NCBI RefSeq assembly: GCF_007992435.1
Contig: NZ_BKAG01000034.1
Span: 1-64,000, forward strand
Direction of reading: 5' to 3'
Origin: Prosthecobacter gellanilyticus
GTDB taxonomy: Bacteria; Verrucomicrobiota; Verrucomicrobiia; Verrucomicrobiales; Verrucomicrobiaceae
Length of the DNA: 64,000 bases
Below the pieces are notes generated by a model. It ran no database searches. It was not told the origin of the DNA and saw only the letters and a list, made by a program, of their open reading frames with translations. Of this stretch, positions 18,073 through 26,776 are shown piece by piece (within the stretch, counting starts at the first letter, position 1; each line of letters begins with the position of its first letter). A program made the translations under genes and the position numbers.

Positions 18073-18165
18073 CCGCACGCATTGTGCCGCGCTGCGCCCA
18101 GGAAGTAAATGAGAGACGTCGACGTTTCCAAAATCCTCCGTTCAAAATGAGTTCGTCTTTATCTC

Positions 18166-19173
18166 TTATCTCTTCACCGCATCCCACACCTTCGTGTACT
18201 TGGCCAGGTCAGCACCGAGGTCCTGAATGACCTCGCTCTTCGCGCGGATGGCCTCTGGCATGGTCACCGCGGGATTGCTGAGGAACTCGGGATCCACCTT
18301 CTTCAGCGCGGCGGTGTTGGGGCAGAGGTAGCCGGTCCACTGCATGTTCTCGGCCGCGACCTCGGCATCCAGTAGATGATTGATGAAGGCATGAGCCAGC
18401 GCAGCCTGCGGCGCGGACTTCGGAATGACCATCTCATCACAGCCCATGATGGTCCCTTCCTGCGGAACGATGAGGGTGATCTTCTTGTTCTCCTGCGCCA
18501 CCTGCCAGAGGTCGCCGCTGTAGCCATGGACGAGCGTGAACTCACCTGAGTCGAGACCGGCCTTGTAGCCTTCGTTGTCAAACTTCGCAGCCTGGGCCTT
18601 CCAGCGCAGCAGCACTTCCTGAGCAGCAGCGAGCTGCGCTTCATCACGCGTGTTGATGCTGTGACCGAGTGACTTCAATGCCGCGCCGATGCTTTCGCGC
18701 ATGTCATCCAGAAGCGTCATGCGTTGTTTCACGTCAGGCCGCTCGAAGATCGACCAGGAAGACTCAGGATTGGAGACTTTGTCTGAGCGGCAGGCGAGGA
18801 CGGTGTAGGCCAGCGTGTAAGGCACGCTGTGGCGCATGGATTTGTCCGAGACCTTGTCCAGAACCGCAGGATCGATGTTCGAAAGGTGGGTCAGCTTGCT
18901 GTGATCGAGCTCGGTGATCAGGCCCTCAGTCACCATGAGCTGGATCATGTAACTGGTGGGGAAGATGAGATCGTAGCCCTTGGCTCCCGCCTTGAGCTTG
19001 GCATACATGGACTCGTTCGAGTCAAAGGTGTCGATGACCACCTTGCACTTGTTAGCCTTCTCAAACTTCTCCACCGTCTCCGGGCTGATGTAGTCTGCCC
19101 ACGTGAAGATATGCAGCGTGTCCGCCGCGAACGCAGGAAGAGCCAGGGCCAGAAGGAAGAGGAGGGATCTCAT
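18166..19173 (-). CDS. spermidine/putrescine-binding periplasmic protein, PotD-like
   Basis: 335 residues. Signal peptide MRSLLFLLALALPAFAA; the ATG at 19173 is chosen for it over an upstream one at 19221. The mature start TLHIFTWADYISPETVEKFEK is typical of polyamine-binding proteins, as are YDLIFPTSYMIQLM, SVPYTLAYTVLAC and a C-terminal QDLGADLAKYTKVWD. PotD is normally encoded with potA, potB and potC, none of which is here. It is therefore an orphan binding protein, either for a distant transporter or a sensor. Confidence 0.85.
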   Translation of the reverse strand: MRSLLFLLALALPAFAADTLHIFTWADYISPETVEKFEKANKCKVVIDTFDSNESMYAKLKAGAKGYDLIFPTSYMIQLMVTEGLITELDHSKLTHLSNIDPAVLDKVSDKSMRHSVPYTLAYTVLACRSDKVSNPESSWSIFERPDVKQRMTLLDDMRESIGAALKSLGHSINTRDEAQLAAAQEVLLRWKAQAAKFDNEGYKAGLDSGEFTLVHGYSGDLWQVAQENKKITLIVPQEGTIMGCDEMVIPKSAPQAALAHAFINHLLDAEVAAENMQWTGYLCPNTAALKKVDPEFLSNPAVTMPEAIRAKSEVIQDLGADLAKYTKVWDAVKR

Positions 19174-19344
19174 GCTGAAACCAAGACGCGGATGCTGGCT
19201 GAGTAAAATGCTGAAAATCAAAATGCAGGAGCCTGGCTAGGTGATTGTGGCAGCATGGCATCTGTCTTTCGAGCCGGAGGAATTCAGCAGCACCATGCAG
19301 GTCTCCGCCAAGCAGCCATTAAGTGGGCCTGGACCCTCTGAGTG

Positions 19345-19408
19345 CGAGCCGGAGGCTCGATGGCCGGTAGCCGGTGGTGAAATGAGCGAAGCGAATGAGA
19401 ACCACCGG
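19345..19408 (+). repeat. left outer inverted repeat of RAYT module
   Basis: It carries a small palindrome (CGAGCC-GGA-GGCTCG) followed by an arm CCGGTGGT that pairs with ACCACCGG 22 bases later. It therefore resembles a two-hairpin REP element. It is nearly identical to the reverse complement of 19981-20045. A partial copy of the first palindrome occurs at about 19269-19279. Confidence 0.8.
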
Positions 19409-19437
19409 AAAAGGACAGGTCCACCCCATTTCATTCT

Positions 19438-19462
19438 CGCGTCCCGGCAGGGACGCTGGAAG
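19438..19462 (+). repeat. left inner hairpin repeat of RAYT module
   Basis: GCGTCCC pairs with GGGACGC across GGCA, followed by TGGAAG. The same hairpin with a different 3-nt loop, and the same flank, recurs inverted at 19926-19949 just after the transposase gene. Confidence 0.75.
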
Positions 19463-19470
19463 TTATCCCC

Positions 19471-19917
19471 ATGCCCTCGACCCATACCTCGTTGCACTAC
19501 CATTTCGTCTGGAGCACCAAGAATCGGGAGGATTGGTTTCCGGTGGAAGTGCGTGCCCGAGTACATGAGTTTTTGGGTGGATGCCTTCGAACGGAAGGTG
19601 GTTTTTGTCATGCTGTCGGCGGCATTGGAGATCATGTTCATGTTCTTGTGGGGTTGAAGCCGACACATACTCTGGCGGACGTGCTGCAACGTTTGAAGAG
19701 TGTGTCGTCTCGTTGGGTTCATGAAGAACTGCACATGCCTGAGTTTTCCTGGCAGGAAGGTTACGGCGCATTCACCGTTGGCGCTCGCGACCTTGAGCGT
19801 GCCAGATCCTATGTTCTCAACCAAGAGGAACGGCATCGTTCACAAACGTATCAGGACGAGTATGTGGAGATGCTCAAAATGGGCCTCGTCGAATACGATG
19901 AGCGGTATTTGTGGTGA
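19471..19917 (+). CDS. REP-associated tyrosine transposase (RAYT, IS200/IS605-like Y1 HUH enzyme)
   Basis: 148 residues, normal for the family. The HUH metal-binding motif is GDHVHVLV (His55, His57), and the likely nucleophile is Tyr114 in ARSYVLNQEERH. YHFVWSTKNRED at the N-terminus and SWQEGYGAFTVG before the tyrosine helix are family landmarks. These enzymes cut and join single-stranded DNA at REP-type hairpins, and are usually single-copy domesticated genes. The gene is intact with an ATG start and lies between nested inverted repeats containing hairpins, as expected for its substrates. Confidence 0.93.
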   Translation: MPSTHTSLHYHFVWSTKNREDWFPVEVRARVHEFLGGCLRTEGGFCHAVGGIGDHVHVLVGLKPTHTLADVLQRLKSVSSRWVHEELHMPEFSWQEGYGAFTVGARDLERARSYVLNQEERHRSQTYQDEYVEMLKMGLVEYDERYLW

Positions 19918-19925
19918 TGTCATTC

Positions 19926-19949
19926 CTTCCAGCGTCCCTCTGGGACGCG
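19926..19949 (-). repeat. right inner hairpin repeat of RAYT module
   Basis: Inverted counterpart of 19438-19462: CTTCCA, then GCGTCCC-TCT-GGGACGC. The arms match the left copy exactly and only the loop differs, which fits selection on the stem. Confidence 0.75.
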
Positions 19950-19980
19950 GAGCATGATGTCATGTCATGGGCGCGCGCAT

Positions 19981-20045
19981 CCGGTGGTTCTCATTCGCTT
20001 ACGCTCATTTCACCACCGGCTACCGGCCATCGAGCCTCCGGCTCG
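19981..20045 (-). repeat. right outer inverted repeat of RAYT module
   Basis: Reverse complement of 19345-19408 apart from one extra base in the middle (CGCTTACGCTC against CGCTTCGCTC). Ends in the GAGCC-TCC-GGCTC palindrome. Confidence 0.8.
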
Positions 20046-20095
20046 AAAGCAGGCGTTGGCACCACGAGGTTTTGGCTAACCAATGATTGGTCTAT

Positions 20096-20878
20096 TTAAG
20101 CCTTCTTCCTCGCACTAAACCGCGTGCACACGCCACCACCTTCCACCACGGACGGGAGCTGCTCGGCCTGGCGGCCGCTGGCGATGATGCACTGCACGCC
20201 GCTGTTCACGGCGTCCTGCACAGCGCGGAGCTTGGAGATCATGCCGCCGGTGCCGAGGGCAGTCTTTTCTTCCTGCGCATGATGGATGACCGCATCCACA
20301 TCAGTGACGAGCGGGATGGGGCCTTCCTCGGGGTGCTTCATGTCACGCAGCAGTCCGGGGGCGCTGGTGAGCAGGATGAGGATGTCCGCACCCCAGAGGC
20401 TGGCGATGCGGGAGGAAAGCTTGTCGTTGTCACCAAAGCGCAGTTCCTCGATGGCGACACTGTCGTTCTCATTGATGACGGGCACGATTTGCGGGAACTC
20501 GAGCAGGCGTTCGAGCGTGGCCTTCACACGGTTCGCGCGCTCTTCCTGGGCGAGGTCCTCATGGGTGACCAGAAGCTGCGCCACATGCAGGCCGTGATCA
20601 CGCAGCAGGTTCTCATACGCATGCATGAGGTGGGTTTGACCCACCGCCGCCAGGGCCTGCAGCGTGGTCATGTCCGTGGGGCGCTTCTGCATGTCCAGCG
20701 GCTTCAGGCCGGAGGCCACAGCACCGCTGCTGACCACCACCACGCTGTGCCCCGCCTGCTTCATGAGCGCGACGGCTTCCACCAGCTTGCGGAGCTGCAC
20801 CGGATCAGGCTCGGGCGTCGTGAGCTTGGTCAGGATGCCGGAACCGAATTTAAGGACGATGCGCTGAGGTGTGGACAT
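20096..20878 (-). CDS. proB: glutamate 5-kinase
   Basis: Phosphorylates glutamate to gamma-glutamyl phosphate, the first step of proline synthesis. 260 residues, holding only the amino-acid-kinase domain: RIVLKFGSGILTK at the start, VVVVSSGAVASGLKPLDM, PVINENDSVAIEE, FGDNDKLSSRIASL and a TGGMISKLRAVQDAV phosphate-binding segment. The C-terminal PUA domain of the E. coli enzyme (367 residues) is absent, as in many short bacterial ProB proteins. The ATG at 20878 is chosen over an upstream one (20917). proA is not adjacent. Confidence 0.93.
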   Translation of the reverse strand: MSTPQRIVLKFGSGILTKLTTPEPDPVQLRKLVEAVALMKQAGHSVVVVSSGAVASGLKPLDMQKRPTDMTTLQALAAVGQTHLMHAYENLLRDHGLHVAQLLVTHEDLAQEERANRVKATLERLLEFPQIVPVINENDSVAIEELRFGDNDKLSSRIASLWGADILILLTSAPGLLRDMKHPEEGPIPLVTDVDAVIHHAQEEKTALGTGGMISKLRAVQDAVNSGVQCIIASGRQAEQLPSVVEGGGVCTRFSARKKA

Positions 20879-20975
20879 GAGGGGCTGTGGAGATAGGGCG
20901 GGGGAGGGGAGAGTCAAGAGACTGTGAGCCGTGGACGGTAGGCGGTCGGCAGTGGAGTGAGCAGTTTCATTCCAA

Positions 20976-21006
20976 CAAAAAGTGCGGACCGTTGCCGGTC
21001 CGCACT
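20976..21006 (-). terminator. rho-independent terminator of ilvC
   Basis: On the minus strand AGTGCGGACC pairs with GGTCCGCACT (10 bp, 6-nt loop) and is followed by a run of T. It lies about 47 bases after the ilvC stop. On the plus strand it is followed by ATTTTTT, so it could act both ways. Confidence 0.8.
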
Positions 21007-21052
21007 CTTGATTTTTTGACCTGTCCGGGCGGTTAGGCCGCCTGGAGCCGGA

Positions 21053-22081
21053 TCAAGCGTAGCTGGCCTGCTGGCCCTTGATGTCGCGCTTCTTGATCCA
21101 AGGCATCAGGCTGCGGAGCTTGGCACCGGTCTTCTCGATCGGGTGCTTCTCGCCTTCCTTGAGGAGCTTGTTGAAGTTCTTGTAACCGCTCTCGGTTTCC
21201 TTGATCCATTCCTTGGCGAACTTGCCGGTCTGGATGTCCTTGAGGGCTTTCTTCATGCGGGTCTTCACCGACTTGTCGATGATGGCCGGACCCACCTTCA
21301 CGTCACCCCACTTGGCGGTTTCGGAGATGGAGAAGCGCATGCCGGCGATGCCGGACTCGTTCATGAGGTCGACGATGAGCTTCAGCTCATGGAGGCACTC
21401 GAAGTAGGCCATCTCAGGAGCGTAGCCAGCTTCCACCAGCACTTCGAAACCAGCCTGCACGAGGGCGCTGGTGCCGCCGCAAAGAACGGTCTGCTCACCG
21501 AAGAGATCGGTTTCGGTCTCTTCCTTGAAGGTGGTCTCAAGCACACCGCCGCGGGTGCCGCCGATGCCGTGGGCCCAGGCGAGAGCGATCTTCTTGGCGT
21601 TCTTGTCAGCGTTCTGGTAGATGGCGATCAGGGAAGGAACGCCTTTGCCTTCGGTGTACTGACGGCGGACGATGTGGCCAGGGCCTTTCGGGGCCACCAT
21701 GATCACGTTCACGTTCTTCGGCGGAACGACGGTCTTGTAATGGATGGCGAAGCCGTGGGAGAAGAGGAGAGTCTTGCCCTTGGTCAGGTGAGGGGCGATG
21801 TCAGCCTTGTACACGCCACCGATCTTGGTGTCTGGCACGGCGACGAAGATGACGTCAGCGGCCTTCACGGCTTCAGCGGTGTCGAGCACTTTCAGACCTT
21901 TTTCTTCAGCCACAGCGCGGCTCTTGGAGCCAGGATAGAGACCGATGATGACTTTCACGCCGCTTTCCTTGAGGTTAAGAGCGTGGGCATGGCCCTGGGA
22001 GCCGAAGCCGATGACGGCACAGGTTTTGCCTTTCAGCGGAGCCAGGCTGGCGTCCTTTTCAGTGTAGATTTTCGCGGGCAT
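21053..22081 (-). CDS. ilvC: ketol-acid reductoisomerase (NADP+)
   Basis: Second common step of branched-chain amino acid synthesis: isomerises and reduces acetolactate or acetohydroxybutyrate. 342 residues is the class I (short) length. An N-terminal Rossmann domain shows [17 protein letters not shown]. The knotted C-terminal domain has [12 protein letters not shown] and [15 protein letters not shown] with the metal-binding acidic residues, then [12 protein letters not shown]. It stands alone, with no ilvB or ilvN beside it, divergent from the protease fusion gene. Confidence 0.97.
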   Translation of the reverse strand: MPAKIYTEKDASLAPLKGKTCAVIGFGSQGHAHALNLKESGVKVIIGLYPGSKSRAVAEEKGLKVLDTAEAVKAADVIFVAVPDTKIGGVYKADIAPHLTKGKTLLFSHGFAIHYKTVVPPKNVNVIMVAPKGPGHIVRRQYTEGKGVPSLIAIYQNADKNAKKIALAWAHGIGGTRGGVLETTFKEETETDLFGEQTVLCGGTSALVQAGFEVLVEAGYAPEMAYFECLHELKLIVDLMNESGIAGMRFSISETAKWGDVKVGPAIIDKSVKTRMKKALKDIQTGKFAKEWIKETESGYKNFNKLLKEGEKHPIEKTGAKLRSLMPWIKKRDIKGQQASYA

Positions 22082-22193
22082 GTGATTTGGTTAGTCTAAT
22101 TTGGGGCGCGGAGAGTGGTTCATCCCCCCCCTGAGGTCAAGGAGGAGTTGACAGGGGCAAAGTTCCCGCGTCGAGGCGCGTTTCCTGCGTATC

Positions 22194-24419
22194 ATGATCC
22201 GCATGCGTGCTTTTCTCCTCCCCGTCCTCGTTCTGGCCGTGGCTCCGCTGTCCCCGGGCAAGCCGCCTGTGGCTGCCTCGAAAGCCAGCACGAAGACCGT
22301 GGAAACCATCGCCAAGGAGGTGAAACCCTCTGTCGTGAAGGTGCTGCAGGACGGCCGCGAGGGGCTGGACGGACTGGGCACCGGCTTTGTGGTCAGCCCG
22401 GACGGATTGATCGCCACGAACCTGCATGTCATCGGTGAGGCGCGCCGCCTGGAGGTGGAGCTCAGTGATGGCACGAAGCATGACGTCACAGAGATCACCG
22501 CCACGGATTCGCATTGGGATCTGGCACTGCTGCGCATCACGGCCAAGGATCTGAAACCCCTGCCGCTGGGCGATAGTGACAGCATCAAGCAAGGTCAGCC
22601 GGTGGTGGCGATGGGCAACCCAGAGGGCCTCGCCTTCAGCATCGTGGATGGGGTTGTGTCCGAGTATCCAGACGTGGTGCGTGACGTGCCCATGATCCGC
22701 CTCGCCATGCCCATCGAGCGTGGCAACAGCGGTGGTCCGCTGCTGGACCGTCAGGGAAATGTGCTGGGCCTCATCACCATGAAGCACAGCATCACCGACA
22801 ATCTTGGTTATGCCATGCCGGTGAATGAGCTGAAGCATCTCATCGCCAAGCCGAACCCAGTGCCCATCGATCGCTGGATCACCATCGGCGTGTTGAATTC
22901 GAAGGTGTGGCAGCCCGCCCTCGGTTCACGCTGGACCCAGCGCTCTGGCACCATCAAATCCGCCGGCATGGGCCATGGCTTTGGGGGCCGCACCCTGTGC
23001 CTCTCGAATGCCGAGGTGCCGCAAGAGACCTTCGAGGTTTCGGTGAATGTGAAGCTGGATGACGAGAGCGGCGCCGCGGGCCTGCTCTTCTGCGCCGAGG
23101 ACGAGGACCACTACTACGGCTTCTATCCCTCCGCCGGGAAGATGCGCTTCACACGCTTTGAAGGGCCAGATGTCTACTCCTGGGTCGTGCTGAAGGAATT
23201 CGATACCGAGGCTTATCGTCCCGGCGCCTGGAATCATCTGCGCATCCGTGTGGAGCCTGATCAAATCATTGGTTGGGTGAATGGCCAGCGTGTCCTGGTG
23301 CATGAGGACAAAGGCCTGCGTGGAGGCCAGGTGGGCCTCTGCCGCTTCCGCAGCCCGGCCGCCGAGTATCGCGGCTTCCGTGTTGGCGCAGACCTCGGCG
23401 AGAAAGCCATCCCCGAGACCGTCGCCTCTGCCATCGACACCGCGCTGGACCAGTTTAGCTCGAGCGAGACCACGCGTGACAAGACGCTGGACGAGCTGCT
23501 GCAGGATCCGGCTTCAGCCCGCAGGCTGCTGGTGGAGCGCCGGCGTGAACTGGAGAAGCAGACCGCCGCTTTGAGGGATCTCGAAAAGGACCTGCATCGC
23601 CGCGCTGTCACGCGTGACATCATGACCGAGCTCGCGAAGCCAGAGGAGAAGATTGATCTCATGCGCCTCACGCTGCTTCTGGCGCGGCATGACAACACGG
23701 AGATCGACGTGGCGCAGTATCTCCAGCAGTTCACGCGCATGGTGGATGAGCTGAAGACGGATCCCGAGATCAAGAAAGGCACCGCCTCCGCCGTGCCACG
23801 TCTCAGCCGCTTTCTCTTTGAAGAGTGCGGCTTTCATGGCAGCCGGCATGACTATGACAGCAAGGCCAACAGCTCCATGAGTGAGCTGCTGGATGATCGC
23901 GAAGGCCTGCCCATCACACTCTCCGTTCTCTTCATCGAGCTCGCTCGTCGTCTGGAAGTGCCAGATGTGTTTGGCGTGCCGCTTCCAGGCCGCTTCATGG
24001 TCGGGTGGAAAGATGGCCCGGAAGGCGAGGTGCAGCTTGTGGATGCCTTCAATCGCGGCAAGGCCATGACCGTGACGGAGGCCGCGCTGGAGCTCTCCAG
24101 CACCGGTCAGTTTGAAGAGCCTGAGCTCCAGCCTGCCAGCAAGCGTGACACCATTCTGCGCATCCTGCGCAATCTCCTCGGCGCGGCCTTGGACTCTGAA
24201 GACACCCTGAAGGACTCGCTGCCCTATCTCGATCTTACCGTGGCGATTGATCCTGAGGCAAGCATGGAGCGCATCACCCGTGCGCAGATGCGTCAGCGGT
24301 TAGGCCAGAAGGCCGCCGCGCGTGAGGACGTGCAGTGGCTGATCGAGCACTTCCCCGAATCTGCGCCCGAGGAACTGCGCGCCAAGCTGGACGAGTGGAT
24401 GCAGAACCTCCGGGACTGA
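22194..24419 (+). CDS. secreted trypsin-like protease fused to DUF1080-like lectin and SirB1-type domains
   Basis: 741 residues. Signal peptide about 1-22 (an alternative ATG lies 9 bases downstream). Domain 1 (about 40-215) is an HtrA-type serine protease: His78 in NLHVIG, Asp109 in HWDLALL and Ser179 in GNSGGPLL complete the triad. No PDZ domain follows. Instead, domain 2 (about 235-400) is a LamG/DUF1080-like beta-sandwich (VSVNVKLDDESGAAGLLF and WNHLRIRVEPDQIIGWVNG). A coiled stretch then leads to domain 3 (about 495-650), resembling the SirB1/transglutaminase-like family (LLDDREGLPITLSVLFIELA and GVPLPGRFMVGW), with a helical TPR-like tail. The combination is unusual. Convergent with 24428 (8-base gap). 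Confidence 0.8.
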   Translation: MIRMRAFLLPVLVLAVAPLSPGKPPVAASKASTKTVETIAKEVKPSVVKVLQDGREGLDGLGTGFVVSPDGLIATNLHVIGEARRLEVELSDGTKHDVTEITATDSHWDLALLRITAKDLKPLPLGDSDSIKQGQPVVAMGNPEGLAFSIVDGVVSEYPDVVRDVPMIRLAMPIERGNSGGPLLDRQGNVLGLITMKHSITDNLGYAMPVNELKHLIAKPNPVPIDRWITIGVLNSKVWQPALGSRWTQRSGTIKSAGMGHGFGGRTLCLSNAEVPQETFEVSVNVKLDDESGAAGLLFCAEDEDHYYGFYPSAGKMRFTRFEGPDVYSWVVLKEFDTEAYRPGAWNHLRIRVEPDQIIGWVNGQRVLVHEDKGLRGGQVGLCRFRSPAAEYRGFRVGADLGEKAIPETVASAIDTALDQFSSSETTRDKTLDELLQDPASARRLLVERRRELEKQTAALRDLEKDLHRRAVTRDIMTELAKPEEKIDLMRLTLLLARHDNTEIDVAQYLQQFTRMVDELKTDPEIKKGTASAVPRLSRFLFEECGFHGSRHDYDSKANSSMSELLDDREGLPITLSVLFIELARRLEVPDVFGVPLPGRFMVGWKDGPEGEVQLVDAFNRGKAMTVTEAALELSSTGQFEEPELQPASKRDTILRILRNLLGAALDSEDTLKDSLPYLDLTVAIDPEASMERITRAQMRQRLGQKAAAREDVQWLIEHFPESAPEELRAKLDEWMQNLRD

Positions 24420-24427
24420 CTAACAAG

Positions 24428-26776
24428 TCATTCCGCATTGATCACTTCCTGCTCGGGCTCCGGCTCCCAGAGTCTGGAGAGGTGAAACTCGTCACGCGGA
24501 TGCAGGTCCGTGTTGATGTCCGTGAACTGGCTGCGGCTGGTTTCCGGTCCGATGATGTGCGTGCGGAAGTTGGCATTCAGGTAAGGTGCCAGCAGTTCCT
24601 GGATGGGCACATCCGCCAGACGGAAGTGCTGGCGCACCTCCAGATGACCCAGGCGGCGGCGCAGGTCACTCGCGCTCACATCGATCCGGTCCGGACTGCC
24701 GATGATGATGTGACCGAGGTCCAGCACATGCGGAAACACCCGCAGGAAGGTGTTGCGCACCCGCGAGGTGGGAACCCATGTCACAGCATAACCACCGGGC
24801 TTGAGCCGCTTCAGCATGAGCTGGAAGTACTCTTGCGAATACAGGATGCCCGAGCCTGCACCATTCGGGCGCAGCGCATCCGCCTCGATGATGTCGAAAC
24901 GCTCGTCGCTCATCATCAGAAAGCGGCGGCCATCGCCACGCACATGGCGGATGCGCTTCTCCCCGAGCAGAGCCTTGATCGAAGGACTGGGATGCCGCGC
25001 GTGATGCTCCCGCAAAGCCTCGATCTGTCCGCCGATGATCTCCACGCAGATGACCTCCTCGGTTTGATAACGCGGCGCCACGCTGTAGGCTGTGTCACCT
25101 GAACCGAGGCCAATGACCGCGATGCGCTGCGGATTCGGATGCAGCAGCGCAGGCAGGGCGCCGAGCACGCTGTGAACATGCCCGTAAGGCAGCCAGCTCT
25201 GGCCCGTGCCGTTCACAAACACCATCGTGTCTCCAGGCAGCCCGGGAGCTGGGGCAGTCTTCTTCAAGGCCGCGACACCGGTGCTGTCCTCCACATGGAC
25301 CATCTTGTCAGCCGTGGTGCCATGAATGCTTGCCCAGAAATCGTCGGCGGATGGGATCAGAGCCAGGGTCACGAGCGCCAGCGCCAGCCAGGAGGCTGCC
25401 TTGAGTCTGAGCCGCTGCGTTCCCGCCAGCGCCAGCAATCCCAGCACCACGCCGATGCTGACCAGCAGCTCCAGGGTCCGCGCACTGCCTAACCAAGAGA
25501 TGAACAAAGTGCCGACCAGCAGCGCTCCTGCCACGCTGCCTGCGATGTTGGCCGCCTGCAGCCAGCCGGTGCGTGTGCCGATGTGGGCCAGATCCGTCTG
25601 CGCCGCCTTTTGCAGACAGGGAAAACTCAGCCCCATGAGGAAGGTGGCCGGCAGGATCAGCAGCAGCGGAATCAGCCCATGCAGGATCGGCAGCAGCATG
25701 GGATCTGGCAGCCCGGCATGAGCAGCCTGATGATGCTGCAGAAGCTGGATGGACATGTTGATGTCAATCGGCTCATAGCTGTCCAGATAGGCCAGCAGCT
25801 CCGCGCACCAGGGCGCGTGATGAATGGCCTGGAGCAGGAGCATCAATGACAGCCCGGCATACACGGCCAGAGATGCCTGCAGCCAGAGGAAGGTGCGCAG
25901 CGGATTCGTGCTGCGTCCGGCCTTCCAGATCCCGGCCAGCGCGCCCAGGCCAAGACCCGCCAAGTAGATGCCGAGCAGCGTGCCGAAGGTAAAGGCCGTG
26001 GACTTCAGCATCACTCCCAGCACGCGGAACCACACGATCTCCAGCCCCAGCGCCAGGAAGCCCGTGACGGCATGCAGCAGCAGAAACCCCTTCATCCGTC
26101 CACTGAGCCCTGGAGTTGTTGGCGCGGCCTCCGGAACTGCCGGCATGATCTCCGTCTGCTCTCCAAATGAGAGGGGTATGAAAGGCAGGATGCAGGCCGC
26201 ACAGGCGATGTTCATCATGACTGCTGTGTCGATGCTTCCTGAGATCCCATGCTGCGGCAGCAGATACCATGTGGTCAGCAGCGCGCCTGCGGCGGCGCCC
26301 AGCGTGTTCATGCCATAGAGACAGCCGATGTGGGCCGCCGCCTGATCCACCTTTCGTGTCAGCGCGCGGGCCAGCAGGGGCAGGGACATGCCCATGAGCA
26401 CCGTGGGCGGCAGCAGCAGGATGATGAGCACGATGCCACCCGTGATGCGCGCACCGGTGAGCGCGGAAAGCTGCTGGCAGAGGATGTCATGGTAGAGCCA
26501 CTGGCTGCAGCCGCCCCAGATGGCAATGCCCGCCTCCACCAGAGCGAAGGCCAGCAGGTTCCTCGCCGCGCTCTGCTGGTCAGCCAGCCAGCCGCCGAGG
26601 AGATAGCCGCCTCCAAGACCGAGCATGAAAGCCGTGACGATGAGCGTCACCGCCTGGATGTCTCCTCCCGCAAAGATGACGAAGAGCCGCTGCCAGGCTG
26701 TCTGGTAGATCAGCGCGGCCGAACCAGAAATGAAAAAAAGGCTGGCGGCGCTGATGATCGTGAGCTTGGACCTCAT
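24428..26776 (-). CDS. polytopic membrane protein with spermidine synthase-like methyltransferase domain
   Basis: 782 residues. Residues 1 to about 450 hold ten or more hydrophobic segments (for example FFISGSAALIYQTAWQRLF and AFMLGLGGGYLLGGWLA), the pattern of MFS-like fusions to SpeE-type enzymes. The C-terminal part has a class I methyltransferase/spermidine-synthase fold: IAVIGLGSGDTAYSVA, VICVEIIGGQIEALREH, RHVRGDGRRFLM and FDIIEADALRP. No polyamine synthase role can be claimed for such membrane fusions. The start overlaps the stop of the upstream gene by ATGA, so translation is coupled. Confidence 0.85.
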   Translation of the reverse strand: MRSKLTIISAASLFFISGSAALIYQTAWQRLFVIFAGGDIQAVTLIVTAFMLGLGGGYLLGGWLADQQSAARNLLAFALVEAGIAIWGGCSQWLYHDILCQQLSALTGARITGGIVLIILLLPPTVLMGMSLPLLARALTRKVDQAAAHIGCLYGMNTLGAAAGALLTTWYLLPQHGISGSIDTAVMMNIACAACILPFIPLSFGEQTEIMPAVPEAAPTTPGLSGRMKGFLLLHAVTGFLALGLEIVWFRVLGVMLKSTAFTFGTLLGIYLAGLGLGALAGIWKAGRSTNPLRTFLWLQASLAVYAGLSLMLLLQAIHHAPWCAELLAYLDSYEPIDINMSIQLLQHHQAAHAGLPDPMLLPILHGLIPLLLILPATFLMGLSFPCLQKAAQTDLAHIGTRTGWLQAANIAGSVAGALLVGTLFISWLGSARTLELLVSIGVVLGLLALAGTQRLRLKAASWLALALVTLALIPSADDFWASIHGTTADKMVHVEDSTGVAALKKTAPAPGLPGDTMVFVNGTGQSWLPYGHVHSVLGALPALLHPNPQRIAVIGLGSGDTAYSVAPRYQTEEVICVEIIGGQIEALREHHARHPSPSIKALLGEKRIRHVRGDGRRFLMMSDERFDIIEADALRPNGAGSGILYSQEYFQLMLKRLKPGGYAVTWVPTSRVRNTFLRVFPHVLDLGHIIIGSPDRIDVSASDLRRRLGHLEVRQHFRLADVPIQELLAPYLNANFRTHIIGPETSRSQFTDINTDLHPRDEFHLSRLWEPEPEQEVINAE

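Larger units (their letters stand above)
19345..20045 (+). mobile_element. RAYT module bounded by nested inverted repeats
   Basis: A REP-associated tyrosine transposase gene lies between two pairs of inverted repeats: an outer pair of 64/65 bp (19345-19408 and 19981-20045) differing by one inserted base, and an inner hairpin-bearing pair of about 25 bp (19438-19462 and 19926-19949). The symmetry suggests one unit. No tnpB-like gene and no clear target-site duplication were seen. Confidence 0.75.

Noticed and set aside
19345-20045. Full IS200/IS605 insertion sequence with tnpB
   Set aside because: Only the HUH transposase is present, and it belongs to the RAYT branch, with long inverted repeats rather than the short asymmetric hairpin ends of IS200.
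22082-22193. Branched-chain attenuator or riboswitch before ilvC
   Set aside because: The 112-base divergent leader has no Leu/Val/Ile-rich leader peptide with alternative hairpins and no T-box motif that I can see.
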